Shown one piece after another: positions 1 through 12,244 of a stretch of DNA of 64,000 bases. This DNA comes from Tethya wilhelma (lineage: Eukaryota > Porifera > Demospongiae > Tethyida > Tethyidae). The notes beneath the pieces were generated by a model. The model did no database searches and was not told the origin of the DNA. It saw nothing but the letters and a program-made list of their open reading frames with translations. The stretch spans positions 5,188,898 through 5,252,897 of the forward strand of contig CAXIPT010000006.1 in NCBI GenBank assembly GCA_964030475.1. The letters are read 5' to 3'. The position numbers and the translations under genes are program-made. Each line of letters opens with the position of its first letter. Within the stretch, counting starts at the first letter, position 1.

Positions 1-38
1 NNNNNNNNNNNNNNNNNNNNNNNNNNNNNNNNNNNNNN
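1..38. other. assembly gap (N run)
   Basis: Thirty-eight N bases. Gene 1 runs into this gap: its last visible exon (55-198) ends with a normal splice donor, so further exons lie beyond it. Confidence 0.99.
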
Positions 39-54
39 TAGGTTGATTGATTAC

Positions 55-2881
55 TTGTTAGTGAGTCTCCTGAGATCATCACTTCAACAGTCGCCTCAAC
101 TTCAAACTCGACAATATTGATACCCTCTGCACAGATTGAAATAGTCTGTCCATCATTTTCTCTAACGGTCATGTTCCCTGTTATCATCTGTACAGTCACT
201 GCATGATTTTAGAAGATTGTAATACATGGAACATTGTGCATATTAATGATAATTATTATAACACTAACCATCATCATCTGAGATTGTGACACTTGTACTA
301 GCATCAGAGCCACTAATTCCTGAAGGGGTTGATGAGGTCACAGCTACCATGAATGAATGGTTTCCTTCAAAGTTCATATCATCCGTGATGTTGAATGTAA
401 GACAAGGGAATGGCCCAGTGGGAAATGATGAGGAGGATGGGAAAGAATACTCGAGAGGAGGAAGTGGAGAGGTGAAGTCAACACCTTCAACTATAATTTA
501 TATGCATTAGGGGGAAAATGAACCAAAAAAGGAATAATAAATAATACACAAATTGATACATTATTATACTATAAGAATAAGATATAAGGTAGCAATTATT
601 TTAACATGACTGTGTATTATGAACCTGCTGTTCCATCATTGGTGACTTCCACTGTTACAGTCACATCACAATCCAGTGACGCCAGGCTGAATGTTGAGAC
701 AGAGCTACAAACCTCAACTGTATCATCAGTGCCTTCAACAGGGTTGGGAGATACTGTTACAAAACTGAAAATGAAATCAGCCACTGTAGGAAAATGAGAA
801 GAGAACCCAGCAATTTGGGGATAATAGAATTTAATATTCTAATCAGACATATTACTATTATTGTTGTCATGTAGTCATTAATATCTTACAATCTGCTGTA
901 TCCAAGATAATGACTGTTAGCACATCACGATCCGTATCAAGAGTATAGCCTGCAGCTTCAGCATCAGCAGCACTCAAAGTCACAGTGAATGAATGGAAAC
1001 TTTCCAGAGCATTGTCACCAATGATAGATACAATGCTTGATGAAGAGTTTGTACCATTGGAATCACCAACAGCAAATTGAGCAGTGAGAAACTCTTGGTC
1101 AAAGTCATCATTCAGTACTACACAATGTATTGCATACATACAAGTATTCAAATTATATTTGTATTGTGTGGTGACTATTGTATTCTTTGAAACAGAAAAT
1201 GTGATTATAATGCACGTAGCAAAACAGGACTTTTATCAAGATTGAACAATAATTAATAATTTTTGTCATTCACTTAAAATCAGGCATATCACATTGAGGC
1301 ATTACCAGCTTTGCTTCCATTGATTAGAGTTAAAGTGACATCAATCCCAACCTCTAGTACACCAGCTGGACTTCCAGGAGTACTAAGAAGAAGGTCAAAG
1401 GTGACATCAGCTCCTTCTTCCACCTCAATCATGAGATCATCATCAGCAAATCCAACGGTTGCATCTACGGCAACATGGATATAATAAAACAGTTGACTAC
1501 ATGCACATGTGATGAAATTAAGCTTTACAAACTGTACCTTCATCGTCTGTGATTGTCACTGTGATTGGGTTGTTTGTTAGATCAATAACAATTGTGTCAG
1601 GCGATGGATTTACGAGTGATACTGTAAACTGATGATCTCCTTCAAAACAGTCATCATTAACAATTGTGACATTAACACAAGCTTGCATTGCTGGTCCTTC
1701 TGAGAAAGTAGCCGTTGTGGCTCCAGGTGTCACAAAATCATCTATTATTGCTGTAAGAGTGTACAGTAATTATAAATATATGCATGCATGACGTTGATAC
1801 AGATTAAAGGAAACAACATGCATGTATCTAGGTTGATTTATTACTTGTTAGTGAGTCTCCTGAGATCATCACTTCAACAGTTGCCTCAACTTCAAACTCG
1901 ACAATATTAATACCCGCTGCACAGATTGAAATAGTCTGTCCATCATTTTCACTAACAGTCATGTTTCCTGTTATCATCTGTACAGTCACTGCATGATTTT
2001 AGAAGATTGTAATACATGGAACATTGTGCATATTATTGATATTATGACACTAACCATCATCATCTGAAATTGTGACACTTGTACTAGCATTAGAGCCACT
2101 AATTCCTGAAGGGGTTGATGAGGTCACAGCTACTATGAATGAATGGTTCCCTTCAAAGTTCATATCATCCGAGATGTTGAATGTAAGACAAGGGAATGGC
2201 CCAGTGGGAAATGATGAGGAGGATGGGAAAGAATACTCAAGAGGAGGAAGTGGAGAGGTGAAATCAACACCTTCAACTATAATTTATATGCATTAGGGGG
2301 AAAAGTAGCCCATAAAAGAATAAACATTAATACACAAATTGATGCTACATTATAATTATAAGAATATAGGTATAAAGCAACAATTATTTTAACATGACTG
2401 TGTATTATGAACCTGCTATTCCATCATCAGTAACTTCTACAGTTACAGTCACATCACAATCCAGTGACGCTAGGCTGAATGTTGAGACAGAGCTGCAAAC
2501 CTCAAGTGTATCATCAGTGCCTTCAACAGGGTCAGGAAATACATTTACAAAACTGAAAGTGAAATCAGCCACTGTAGGGAAATTAAGAGAACCCATAATT
2601 TTTGATGACAAATAAATAGAAGACATAAAATACACCTATAATAATCTTACAATCTGCTGTATCCAAGATAATCACTGTTAGTACATCACGATCTATATCA
2701 AGAGTATAGCCTGCAGCTTCAGCATCAGCAGCACTCAAAGTCACAGTGAATGAATGGACACCTTCCAGAGCATTGTCAGTAATGATAGATACACTATCTG
2801 TAGTGTAGGAGACCATTCCATTGATATCGTTACGAAGAAACATGACAGTGAGTGTCCTTTGATTAAAGTCCTCATCCAACA
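55..2881. repeat. tandem duplication, period about 1.79 kb
   Basis: The segment 55-1117 (four exons plus introns) is repeated at 1845-2881 with the same exon order. Both exon and intron sequence match closely, including the intron tract beginning ctgcatgattttagaagatt at 199 and 1989. The offset is 1790, 1786, 1788 and 1761 bp at successive exon starts, so only small indels separate the copies. The two exons between the copies (1306-1750) are a more diverged pair. Confidence 0.85.
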
Positions 2882-3254
2882 CTGCAAAGGTAACAAGATT
2901 GAATAAACTATGGTAGTTTGTCCATTTAACTAGTAGATTTTATTTTGGTGGTATGGAGCTTCCGAATTTTACATGTGCATGCATCAATAGTCAAGTGCTT
3001 GATTTGGCAGGTTTAATATCGGCAGTTCTTACCGAAACCACCAATCCGGCAACTTTATATAAATCTGCAAAATCTCCATGCAAATGGGTACTTAAATACT
3101 TTCCCCTCACCTGCTTTGTCTCCATCATTTAGTGTTAAATTGACATCAATTCCAACCTTTAGTGGACCTCCAGTTGTGTTTACACGAAGTCCAAACATGA
3201 CATCCAATCCCTCTTCTACCTCTAGCATAAGGTCATCAAATCCAATTATTGCAT
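55..3254 (-). CDS. gene 1 exons 24-34: Calx-beta domains in a recently duplicated block
   Basis: Exons (5' to 3'): 3111-3254, 2651-2881, 2413-2571, 2055-2276, 1845-1988, 1538-1750, 1306-1464, 890-1117, 625-783, 269-490, 55-198. They alternate N-halves (GFDDLMLEVEEG, ADFTFSFVNV, VTVQMITGNMTV, TVGFADDDLMIEVEEG, ADFIFSFVTV, VTVQMITGNMTV) and C-halves (DEDFNQRTLTV, GVDFTSPLPPLEYSF, DDFVTPGATTATF, NDDFDQEFLTAQF, GVDFTSPL). N-halves with a cysteine (ISICAAG, VEVCSSV) pair with C-halves that carry one (PCLTFNI, QACVNVTI); cysteine-free N-halves pair with cysteine-free C-halves. Confidence 0.82.
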
Positions 3255-6200
3255 CTAAGAAACAAGTATATATAGAAGTCTGAGAAAAAAATTAATAACT
3301 ATTATATTATAAAAAGTTAACAAGAAAGATACAAAACCTGAAAAGCACATCCTTAGATTTTACTGTGTAAACTAACAGAAATAGAGCAATCAGGAGAAAC
3401 CACCATATAAGAAGCTATATAACAAGGCAATCTTGTTTTCTTACTTCCTAACTACCAAACTTAACTGCAATTTTCAAAAGGCATTGAGCTAACTTTGACT
3501 GTACTGTAAAAAGTAATGTCTCCAAAAAAAAAAAAGCCTCTTAGGGGTAAAAAAATTTAACAAGACTTATATTAGTGATAAAAAATTTGTAAAAATGAGC
3601 AGTTTAGGAATGAGCTGTACACTAAAAAGTGAATGATCGAACAAGGCAAGTCTCTGAATTTCGGCACATGTATATATAATTCATATACTTATAAGTTATA
3701 GCTAATTGTAATCTTGAAAAGTGACAAATTGTGAATCTGGTCTTGCTGTTTTATTAGCTTGTTTTGGTTATCAACAGCTAGTCTCTTGCTCTACAAAGTT
3801 TGTATGTTTGCACATTAAGTGCTGCATGTATATATACACCACATGTGAATGTATTTGAACACTATTTGAAATTCAAAAAGTGCCCTTAAAGTACGTATAT
3901 TTTATTAGAATCAGTCAAACAGTTGTAACACAGTACTACACTGAATTTATTTGCTCCTGCATACTATTCAATTTTAGTATCATAATAGTAGTGTCAAGAT
4001 ACAATCTGGAGCAGGTTATATTTATTATATATACGAAGATACCTTCTCTGTCTGTGATAGTCACTATGGCATTATTGTTAGCCCCTATTTCAATCATGTC
4101 TGAAGAACTTGAAAGTCCTACGGTAAACTGGTGATTCCCTTCAAAGCAGTTGTCATTGACAATGTCAATATTTACACACACTTCAGAAGGAACTCCCATT
4201 GGGAAGTCTATAGGAACGCTCGACACAGACTCTCCTTGAGGCAGGATATCATCTGGTATGGCTAAATACACACAGAAAATACAATCTATCAATGATTATC
4301 AACTACATGCAAGTACATTAAAGTTATCATATTAATTATCAATATACTATATATACCTGCAGGAATTTTTCTATGGAAGGAAATAAGTTAAAAAGTTAAC
4401 CTACTTGTCAGAGCGTCTCCCATGAATGTCATATTTAGAAGACCTACTGCATCAATTTCAAAATTATCAATGCCAGAACTCTCTGCACAAACCCGAACAG
4501 GGCCTGGATCGTTTTCAGCAATGGTTGTATCATCAGTTGTTATTTCAACTGTTATAACTGTATTAAATAGAGAACCATACAATGTCAAACATTAATTTAT
4601 GCTGTTTAAAACATTTTTACGGCATAATCACGAAATTCAATCATCCGACAGCAACAGCAAACGCATAAACTTTACAAACAAAAAATTTGGTTGTTATAGT
4701 ATAGTAACTGTATACCTTCATCATTGGTGATAGTCACCGTGACATCATTATTAGAATCAAACACAATCAAATCAAGTGATGGATTTCCAAGAGACACAGT
4801 AAACTGATGATCAGCTTCAAAAGAGTTATCGTCAACAATTGTGACATTAATACACGCTTGATCAGCTACTCCCACTGGAAAAATAGCATTTGTGCCTCCA
4901 GGTGTCATGATGTCATCCATCAGAGCTGTATATGTATTTACATACATACAATGAATTTGATCTACTCTGAACAATTAAGCCAATGCAATAAATTTACATA
5001 TTTGAGAGTCTCCTGTTATCGTCATGTCAACACTTGCTCCAATTTCAAATCTGGTAATATTAATACCCTCTGCACAGATTGGTAAAGTACCAGCAGTACT
5101 CTCATTAACAACCATATCTTCAGTTATCATCTGGACTGTCACTAAATAAATAGTGTGTGTCAGACAAAAACATAAAATAATAATTATTGTTGTAACACAT
5201 AATATTATAAGAAACACGGTTATAACAATTACTATATGCATGCCATTTCGTGCATATTCGTGAGTGTGTATAGCATGACCAGGAATAATGGATATAGGTG
5301 GCTTTTAGAACCAGAGTATTATATGCATGCATGGTGCATGTATCACTAACCATCATCATCTGAGATTGTAACAGTTGTACTTGCATCAGAGCCCCCAATT
5401 CCTGAAGGGGTTGTTGAAATCACAGATACCGAGAAAGAATGGTCCCCTTCAAAGTTGGTATCATCCGTGATGGCAAATGTAAGGCAAGGGAATGGCTCAG
5501 TTGGAAATGATGAGGAGGGGAAAAAGTACACAAGGCGAAATGGAGGAATGAAATCAATATTTTCAGCTGCATGATTTAATGTTTGCAATGAAAAAAATAA
5601 ACTCTAAACATACTGGAGGCATATAGAGGCATAATTAATTTCAAAACTTGATAATGTGCACAAACCTGCTATTAGAGTATCCATGACTTCCACAGTTACA
5701 GTCACATCACACTCCAATGCCGTTAGATTTACTGTTGAAACTGAACTGCAAACATCAATGGTAGCATCAGTACCCTCAACAGGGTTTGGAGACACTGCTA
5801 CAAAACTGAAAATGAAATCAGCCTCTGCAGGGGGGGAGAATACATTAATATTAGTAGTAGTAGTAAATCAATAACACAAATGCATGGATTAACATAAATC
5901 TTACCATCTGCTGTATCCAAGATAATGACTGTTAGCACAGCACAGTCCATACTAAGAGTATAGCCTGCAGCTTCAGCAACAGTAGCACTTAAAGTCACAG
6001 TGAATGAATGGGCACCTTCCAGAACATTGTCAGCAATGATAGATACACTTGACGAGGAACTTTCATCACCATTGTCAGCATTGACATCAAATGTGACAGT
6101 GACAGTGTTTACATCAAAGTCTTGAGTAAGTACTACAACATTTAAACAGTATAATGGTATTGATGGACGGTCGGTAACTATTTATTAAAATACCGTATAG

Positions 6201-9200
6201 ACGGAAACTTTGGCGAGGATTTTTTTTGGCGAAATTGGCGAATTTCGCCAAATCGCCAAAATTAAATACGCCAAAATTTAACCGCAAAACGTAAATATTG
6301 GAATATGCGCCGGTGCGATCACGATAAAACAGTAATAGAGCTATGTTTTCTCCACAGTTCTTCACGAAATAAGCTTGAAACATGCTATCTAAGTGCAGGG
6401 ATACTTAGGCAATAAAATCTATAGCATCGCTTTTGAAAATTTGGTTGCCTGGCTAGAAAAAAGCTTCAGATGCACGGCAATATCACGATCGTCCTGTAGT
6501 TTCTTTTACATGGGAAAAAGCTAATGTAAAAGGCTCTCAGCAGAGTTAGCCTGATTGCTTCTTAGCTTCATTGCAAGAAAAAGCTTTCTCCACTCAAGAA
6601 GGCGTAGCTACTAACCTCGCCGTATTACGTAATGCACTTTCAAAGTTTCACTCGCCAAAATTAATGTTCGCCAATATCGTTTGAGCTCCCTTTTGCCAAA
6701 TTTAATTCTCGCCAAAATAACCGGCCATACGGTACTACTAAAAAATTATTGCCGTGAATGTACATGCATGCATACATAAATTAAATACTAACATGGATTT
6801 GGGGTGGGTGGTGGTGATGTACTATCATCAAAACATCCGATTTCCATGATGTCTGAACAACAATCACCAAGCCTATAGCAGCCCTGGTCACAGTAGCATT
6901 GCCCTTCTGGTACAAAACAGTCTGAGGTACAACACCCTCCACTGAATCCAGCATCTACACACCCTCCTAATCATTGAAGTTATGAAAGTTAGCGACATCA
7001 GACTTTGACATACATTATTGCAAGTGAGTACGCATGCACAATTACTACTAAATATAAGTCTGCATGGACCATGCAGACTTACATTGGTAGTAACTATGTT
7101 TGTAATCAATATACTCAATTTACACAAAGTGGAACAGTAATATTCTGTACCAAGTAATCCTAATCCATCTGATCCTGATCCTGATCCTGATCCTGATCCT
7201 GATCCGAAATCTATAATGACATTAGTATAAGTTGAATTATATGTATTCAAGGTAACTATTGACACAATCTGCATACTATTTTAATCACTCAGTAGAGATG
7301 GAAAAAGACTATAATTATAGCTACTCAAACATTACTGTCAAATTCATGGCGGAAACTTATATACCTCTAACTCTATAGAACTAAATCTGATACCCCTACC
7401 AATTTCCCATTTTTCTGTGCATTATTGTTCTTAACTATATTTATGCTAGCAGTCTTGTGCCCAGATCCTTTTTCTAATTGACAAGCATGCAGCATAGGAA
7501 CGGGAGAGGATAGAAATAAAGTGTTTGAAGATAATAATAATAATAATAAATACAATAATAACCTGCTTTCTCTGCATCATTCAGCATTAAAACGACATCA
7601 ATTGGAATCTGCAGTTGACCAGCTGGATTTCCTGGTGTAGTCAGAAGAAGGTCAAAGGTGACATCAGTTCCTTCTTCCACTGTTACGATGAGGTCATCAT
7701 CAGCAAAACCAACAGTTGCATCTATGTTAGAAAAAAATTCAGTGAATAAAATAAAAACTCAAAAAAAAAAATAAATAAATAAAGAAAATGTATAGCTATC
7801 AAGCAACATTTGTCATGGAGCATCATAGTATATCCTGAGCCATACCTTGTTCATCTGTGATGGTAATATTGACTGAGGAAGGATCTCCAAACGTCAAAGA
7901 AGAAGGACTTTGTGAGTTTGGAACCAAACTCACTTCAAAAGAATGAAATCCTTCAAAGTCATCATCATTCACTATTAACACATTAGCACATGCTTGTAGC
8001 TCAGTACTTGGCCCAGAATGAGTAAAATTAAGTTGTGGAGAAGTTGAAAACTCAACATCATCAGAAGCTGTAGAAATTATTAAAAGTACACATGTGTGTA
8101 TCCAAAAATCAAGAACAAAAAGGATCAATATATAATACTCAGTCGATTGAAATAATATTATAATTATTATGTCAAATAAGTGGCAACTATGAATGATTGC
8201 ACTTTCTTGCATGCACTACTTGTCACAAATCTTTTTGCTTACTTGCCAAACCAAAGCTTCCTATTGCCAAGGTGACTTGTATCGGAGTAGAAACCTCAGC
8301 AGCAGTCACACCACTGATTGTAGCACAAATTTCAATAAGATCTGCTGAATTTTCTTCTGTTTGTGTCACATTAGCCATAATTACTATGTCATTGTCACGT
8401 TCTAAAAAACAACAAAAAAACAAGAATTAAATACTATCTGCATATTTTATTAAACACACTAGTTTAAGATATAATTTTCTTTACCATCATCCATTATCGT
8501 CACTGTACTCTCTGATGGTGGACCAACTGTGATACCATCCGGAGTGGTAGCAGAACCAAAGGAAACTGTAAAGGATTCATCTTCTTCTAGAATGGTGTCA
8601 TCAACAATACTTATATTTGCACAGGCAGTCTGTCCAAGTGAAAACGGTTCATTAAAGACAATAACTGATGGATCGGAAACACTGAAGTCTGTACTTTCCA
8701 TTGCAGAGCCTGAATAAAGTGTATAGACTTACTGTTACAAGTGAAAATTTATAAAATGGACAAAGAAATTAATGCTCATCTCAATGGACTATAGTCACAA
8801 GTATGATCACATACCAGACATGATAGTGAATGGTATTGACACAGTAGTGAAGTTTGAATCCACTGAGTCTGGTAAACCAGTAATCTCTGCACACACACTA
8901 ACTGAGGGACTGGACTCCAGTTGTTGTATATTCTCCTGTTCAACAGCTATTACAAAGTCTTCAGCTGTTCATGACAAAAAGATGTAAATAATTAATCATA
9001 CTACAGATAATCATTAATTAAATTAATTAATTATGTAACATTCCGACACACGAGAACATGAAAAAACAACACAAACATGTGAAAAGCAAACAAATAAAAC
9101 ATAGGAAAGTAATGAGAATATTGAAAAACAATAACTTACCATTGCTTGCCGAAATTGTTATCTCAACTGATGAAAAGGATCCAGTCACAACAAATGTATT

Positions 9201-11597
9201 ACTGTTCATATTTATACTAACTGAAAATGATTCATCAGGCTCCTTTATCTCATCTTCAAGCAATGAAATAGTTAATATTTGATTCAGTGCTCCTCCAGAA
9301 CTAAACAGCACATCTGGTAAAGGGTCAAAATCTTCAAGCTCTATAAAAATTAAGGATATTTGCCTTGATCATTATACAAGAGCAGTTGAGACTATGATGA
9401 AGGCATGAAACACACAATGACCTTACCTGCTGCATCCAAAATGCTAGAGAATGTTACAATTACATTAATGTCAAGATCAGCTATTCCAGATAGAGAAACC
9501 TCAATGGTAACATTTTCACCCTCAATACCAGACAAAGTGGGTGGTCCACCAAAGTTCACAGTTGCCACTATAAATGAATGAAGACTAAGATGAAGTTATG
9601 TTGCAATTAATACTAAAACTTTTACAACTGTACCTTCATCATCCATGATAGTCACTATAACATTATCATTTGAATCAAATACAATCACACTGGGTGATGG
9701 AGTTCCAAGTGTCACAGTAAACAGGTGATCAGCTTCAAAGGAGTTATCTTCAACAATCATGATTTCAATACATGCTGGAACAGCTGCTCCTGTTGAGAAA
9801 CTAGCAGTTATGCCTCCTGGGGTCATAATGTCTTCAGTCAGAGCTGTGTGTAATAATAGTATCCAAAATCAATCCGATTAAAAATGTATAAACTAGTGTA
9901 TGGGGGATCTTACATATTTGAGAGTCTCCAGTGATAATCATTTCAATAGTTGCTCCAACTTCAAACATTGCAATATCTACACCTTCGACACAGATTGAAA
10001 TATTTCCCATGATATCTTCACCAACAATCATATCGTCTGTCATCATCTCGACTGTCACTGTAGGTATACATTAGATGGTATCATAATTATTGTTGGAATA
10101 TATGCATAATATAAGGCTTTTCTTATAGGTAGCACAGCAATGAAACTTTAGAAAACAATGGTATTTTACATTGTGTGATTTACAACTAACCATCATCATC
10201 AGAGATGGTGACAGTTGTACTGGCATCAGAACCAGTGATTCCTGAAGGGCTGGTTGAAATCACATTCACTAAGAAAGAATGGTCACCCTCAAAGTTCATA
10301 TCATCCATGATGTTGAATGTAAGACAAGGGAATGGTTCAGTGGGAAATGATGAGGAGGACGGGAAAGAATACTCAAGCAAAGGTGGAGAGGTGAAATCAG
10401 ATAATTCCTCTGTATATGTTAGCAAGAAAACAAATGAAAAATAAAGTTATTGAAAGCTGATTAACTTGACTTTGGGCATGCATTAACCTGCTATTTCATT
10501 ATCAGTGACTACCACAGTTACAGTCACATCACACTCTAGTGCCACTAAATCGGTGGTTGAAACTGAACTGCAAACCTCAACTGTATCATTAGTGCCTTCA
10601 ATAGGGCTGGGCGACACTGTTACAAAACTGAACATGAAATCAGCCACTGTAAAGAATTAAAAAGGAAACTCAATTTGAAATAACAACAGTTAAATTAACA
10701 GAGGAAAACAAAATACAAAATTATACATTTTTTTTCATAAATGCCTTACAATCTGCTGTATCCAAGATAATGACTGTTAGTACATCACGATCCATATCAA
10801 GAGTATAGCCTGCAGCTTCAGCATCAGCAGCACTCAAAGTCACAGTGAATGAATGGAGACCTTCCAGAACATTGTCAGCAATGATAGATACAATACTTGA
10901 TGTAGAGCTTGTACCATTGGAATTACCAACAGCAAATTGAGCAGTGAGAAACTCTTGGTCAAAGTCAAAATCAAATACTGTAAAGATAGAATAATATTAA
11001 TATTATATTAAAGTAATTTCAATTAGTTGAAGTTTGCAATCAAGATTTGAATTTAACACCTGCTTTATCTCCATTGACAAGTGTTAAAGTGACATCGAGC
11101 CCAATCTGTAATTGGCCAGTTGTAGGATCTCCAGGTGTAGTCAGCAAAAGGTCAAAGGTGACATTAGTTCCTTCTTCCACCATCATCATGAGGTCATCAT
11201 CAGCAAACCCAATAGTTGCATCTAATAAAAAATTAATAAAAATAATAATTCTTCCAATACCAGCCTATCTTTTTGACAATTTGGAACATTTTCTTCCTCA
11301 TGGGTAGTAATTCATGTAGATTATAGTGTCTATACCATGCGCAAATTATGCATACAAATTAATATGTATTATTACCTTGTTCATCTGTGATGGTAATAGT
11401 GACGGAAAAAGGATCTCCAAACGTCAAAGAAGAAGGACTTTGTGAGTCTGGAACCAAACTCACTTCAAAAGAATGAAATCCTTCAAAGTCGTCATCATTC
11501 ACTATTGACACACTAGTACACGCCTGCAGCTCATTACTTGGCCCAGGATTGACAAAATTAAGTCGTGGAGAATTTAATACAACATCTTCAGGAGAAG
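55..11597 (-). CDS. gene 1: large multi-Calx-beta protein with SMB-like insert (partial, both ends missing)
   Basis: Thirty-four exons read on the minus strand from 11597 down to 55, all phase 1 at both ends, with consistent AG acceptors and GT donors. They encode 15 complete two-exon Calx-beta domains, a leading C-half, a trailing N-half, a Gly-Ser linker and a somatomedin-B-like domain. No signal peptide, start or stop is visible; the 5' side runs into a foldback repeat and a 50-N gap, the 3' side into the window-start gap. The exon order matches gene 2 over its first 20 or so exons, and several exons are about 95% identical to it. Repeated acidic DDDG/DDEG ends of the C-halves fit Ca2+ binding. 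The product is probably a secreted or matrix protein; function is inferred from domains only. Exon coordinates are given in the block entries. Confidence 0.82.
3255..4042. other. 788-bp intron of gene 1 with repeat remnants
   Basis: No coding exon was seen. The piece around 3420-3530 matches the inner part of the foldback repeat at 12410-12620 (the tract gagctaactttgactgta). The piece 3576-3668 matches its hairpin arm (the tract ctgaatttcggcacatg). A decayed repeat copy therefore sits in this intron. Confidence 0.6.
4043..6132 (-). CDS. gene 1 exons 17-23: Calx-beta domains downstream of the SMB exon
   Basis: Exons (5' to 3'): 5905-6132, 5666-5824, 5351-5566, 4998-5141, 4716-4925, 4405-4557, 4043-4261. 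The first is the C-half (TQDFDVNTVTVTFDV) of the domain interrupted by the SMB insert. It is followed by ADFIFSFVAVSPNP / NIDFIPPFRLVYFF, VTVQMITEDMVV / DDIMTPGGTNAIF and a divergent pair, VEITTDDTTIAENDPG / PDDILPQGESVSSV. Exon 5666-5824 begins after an unusual ctgcag acceptor in a G-rich tract, where its paralogs start with TGGCTGATTTC; the boundary residue here is Glu rather than Val. Confidence 0.8.
6191..6734. mobile_element. MITE-like element with short terminal inverted repeats
   Basis: About 544 bp lie between the left end taccgtatagacggaa and the right end ggccatacggta, whose reverse complement is taccgtatggcc. Both ends run into a tttggcgag motif, and further ggcgaa/ttcgcc palindromes lie just inside. 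The element sits in the intron between the SMB exon and the next Calx-beta exon. No transposase ORF is present, so it is non-autonomous. Confidence 0.75.
6793..6966 (-). CDS. gene 1 exon 16: somatomedin-B-like domain exon
   Basis: A 174-bp phase 1-1 exon bounded by gattag at the acceptor and gttagt at the donor. The translation is rich in Cys: GCVDAGFSGGCC, TSDCFVPEGQ, CYCDQGCYRLGDCCSDI and EIGCFDDS. The spacing C...C..C......CYCD..C.....DCC.D....C is the signature of the somatomedin-B fold, a small disulfide knot found in vitronectin and ENPP proteins. A Pro/Thr tail (STSPPPTPNP) follows before the donor. No equivalent exon was seen at the matching place in gene 2 (between 17814 and 17897). 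Together with the upstream Gly-Ser exon it separates the two halves of one Calx-beta domain. It could mediate protein binding; that is inference. Confidence 0.78.
7151..7210 (-). CDS. gene 1 exon 15: Gly-Ser repeat linker
   Basis: A 60-bp phase 1-1 exon between tcattatag and gtacag. It encodes FGSGSGSGSGSGSDGLGLLG, six perfect Gly-Ser steps made by a GGATCA hexanucleotide repeat. It lies directly 5' of the SMB exon and probably acts as a flexible spacer. The perfect hexamer is a coding microsatellite and is expected to vary in length between alleles. Confidence 0.72.
7563..8964 (-). CDS. gene 1 exons 10-14: Calx-beta domains upstream of the SMB insert
   Basis: Exons (5' to 3'): 8815-8964, 8485-8709, 8243-8401, 7846-8067, 7563-7721. 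They encode AEDFVIAVEQENIQQLE / MESTDFSVSDPSVIVF, ERDNDIVIMANVTQTEE / SDDVEFSTSPQLNF, and the N-half TVGFADDDLIVTVEEG whose C-half lies beyond the linker and SMB exons at 5905-6132. The order matches gene 2 exons 11-15 one for one. Confidence 0.82.
9140..11597 (-). CDS. gene 1 exons 1-9: first visible Calx-beta domains
   Basis: Exons (5' to 3'): 11376-11597, 11060-11221, 10750-10977, 10488-10646, 10191-10409, 9914-10057, 9634-9843, 9427-9567, 9140-9340. The first is an orphan C-half (SPEDVVLNSPRLNF, ending ITITDEQG). Its acceptor ctacag shows that more exons existed upstream. Next come VGFADDDLMMMVEEG / FDFDQEFLTAQF, ADFMFSFVTVSPSP / LSDFTSPPLLEYSF, VTVEMMTDDMIVGED / TEDIMTPGGITASF and ATVNFGGPPTLSG / LEDFDPLPDVLFSSGG. 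No upstream exon was found between 11598 and the repeat at 11848. Confidence 0.82.
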
Positions 11598-11847
11598 CTG
11601 TAGAAATAGTCAAATACCATTTATTTAAAGCTAGAGCAAAAAATTAATAATTATTAATACACAATAACAAAAGATAGCCATTCAGTAGCAACAAGCAAAG
11701 AATTAACAAACAAAATTAATGTATCAATTAAAATATAACATTGCATTGATGTACTAATAATTCATTACATACACTCATGCGTATCGCTGAGAGAAGGGAG
11801 GCTATAAAGCAAAAGGGGTCTATGTTTAAACATCAATAATATTATGT

Positions 11848-12194
11848 ACAAGTAGTAAAAATTTCAAAAAAATAAGTAGTGTAGGAATGGGCAGTGCGGT
11901 AAAAAGCATTGGAACAAGGCATGTCTCAATTTCGGCACATGCCTACTTCATTTTTGATTTATTCTTGATCCCTATATGGATCCTTTGTGTCATAAATGCA
12001 ATGATCTGGGAAATTCATACTAATCAGTTGGCTAAGCAGTAGAGTAAACCATAACAAGACAGGCAACTTAAACTGGACTGCTGGCCAAGAGTTGGACATA
12101 AAAATGAAGTAGTCATGTGCCGAAATTGAGACATGCCTTGTTCCAATGCTTTTTACCGCACTGCCCATTCCTACACTACTTATTTTTTTCTAAA
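11848..12194. mobile_element. foldback repeat arm pair, copy a (runs into gap)
   Basis: The left arm starts acaagtagtaaaaatttc and contains gtaggaatgggcagtgcggt and caatttcggcacatg. The right arm at about 12103-12194 is its reverse complement. The pair would form a long hairpin of about 110 bp per arm around a 140-bp loop. The right end is cut by the N gap. Related copies lie at 12893, 44056, 44907 and 49424. No coding capacity. Confidence 0.82.
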
Positions 12195-12244
12195 NNNNNN
12201 NNNNNNNNNNNNNNNNNNNNNNNNNNNNNNNNNNNNNNNNNNNN
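12195..12244. other. assembly gap (50 N)
   Basis: Fifty N bases lie inside a repeat cluster. The coding strand flips across this gap: minus to the left, plus to the right. Confidence 0.99.

Noticed and set aside
6114..6383. Minus-strand frame of 89 codons
   Set aside because: It falls in a MITE and intron, with no domain and no plausible splice connection.
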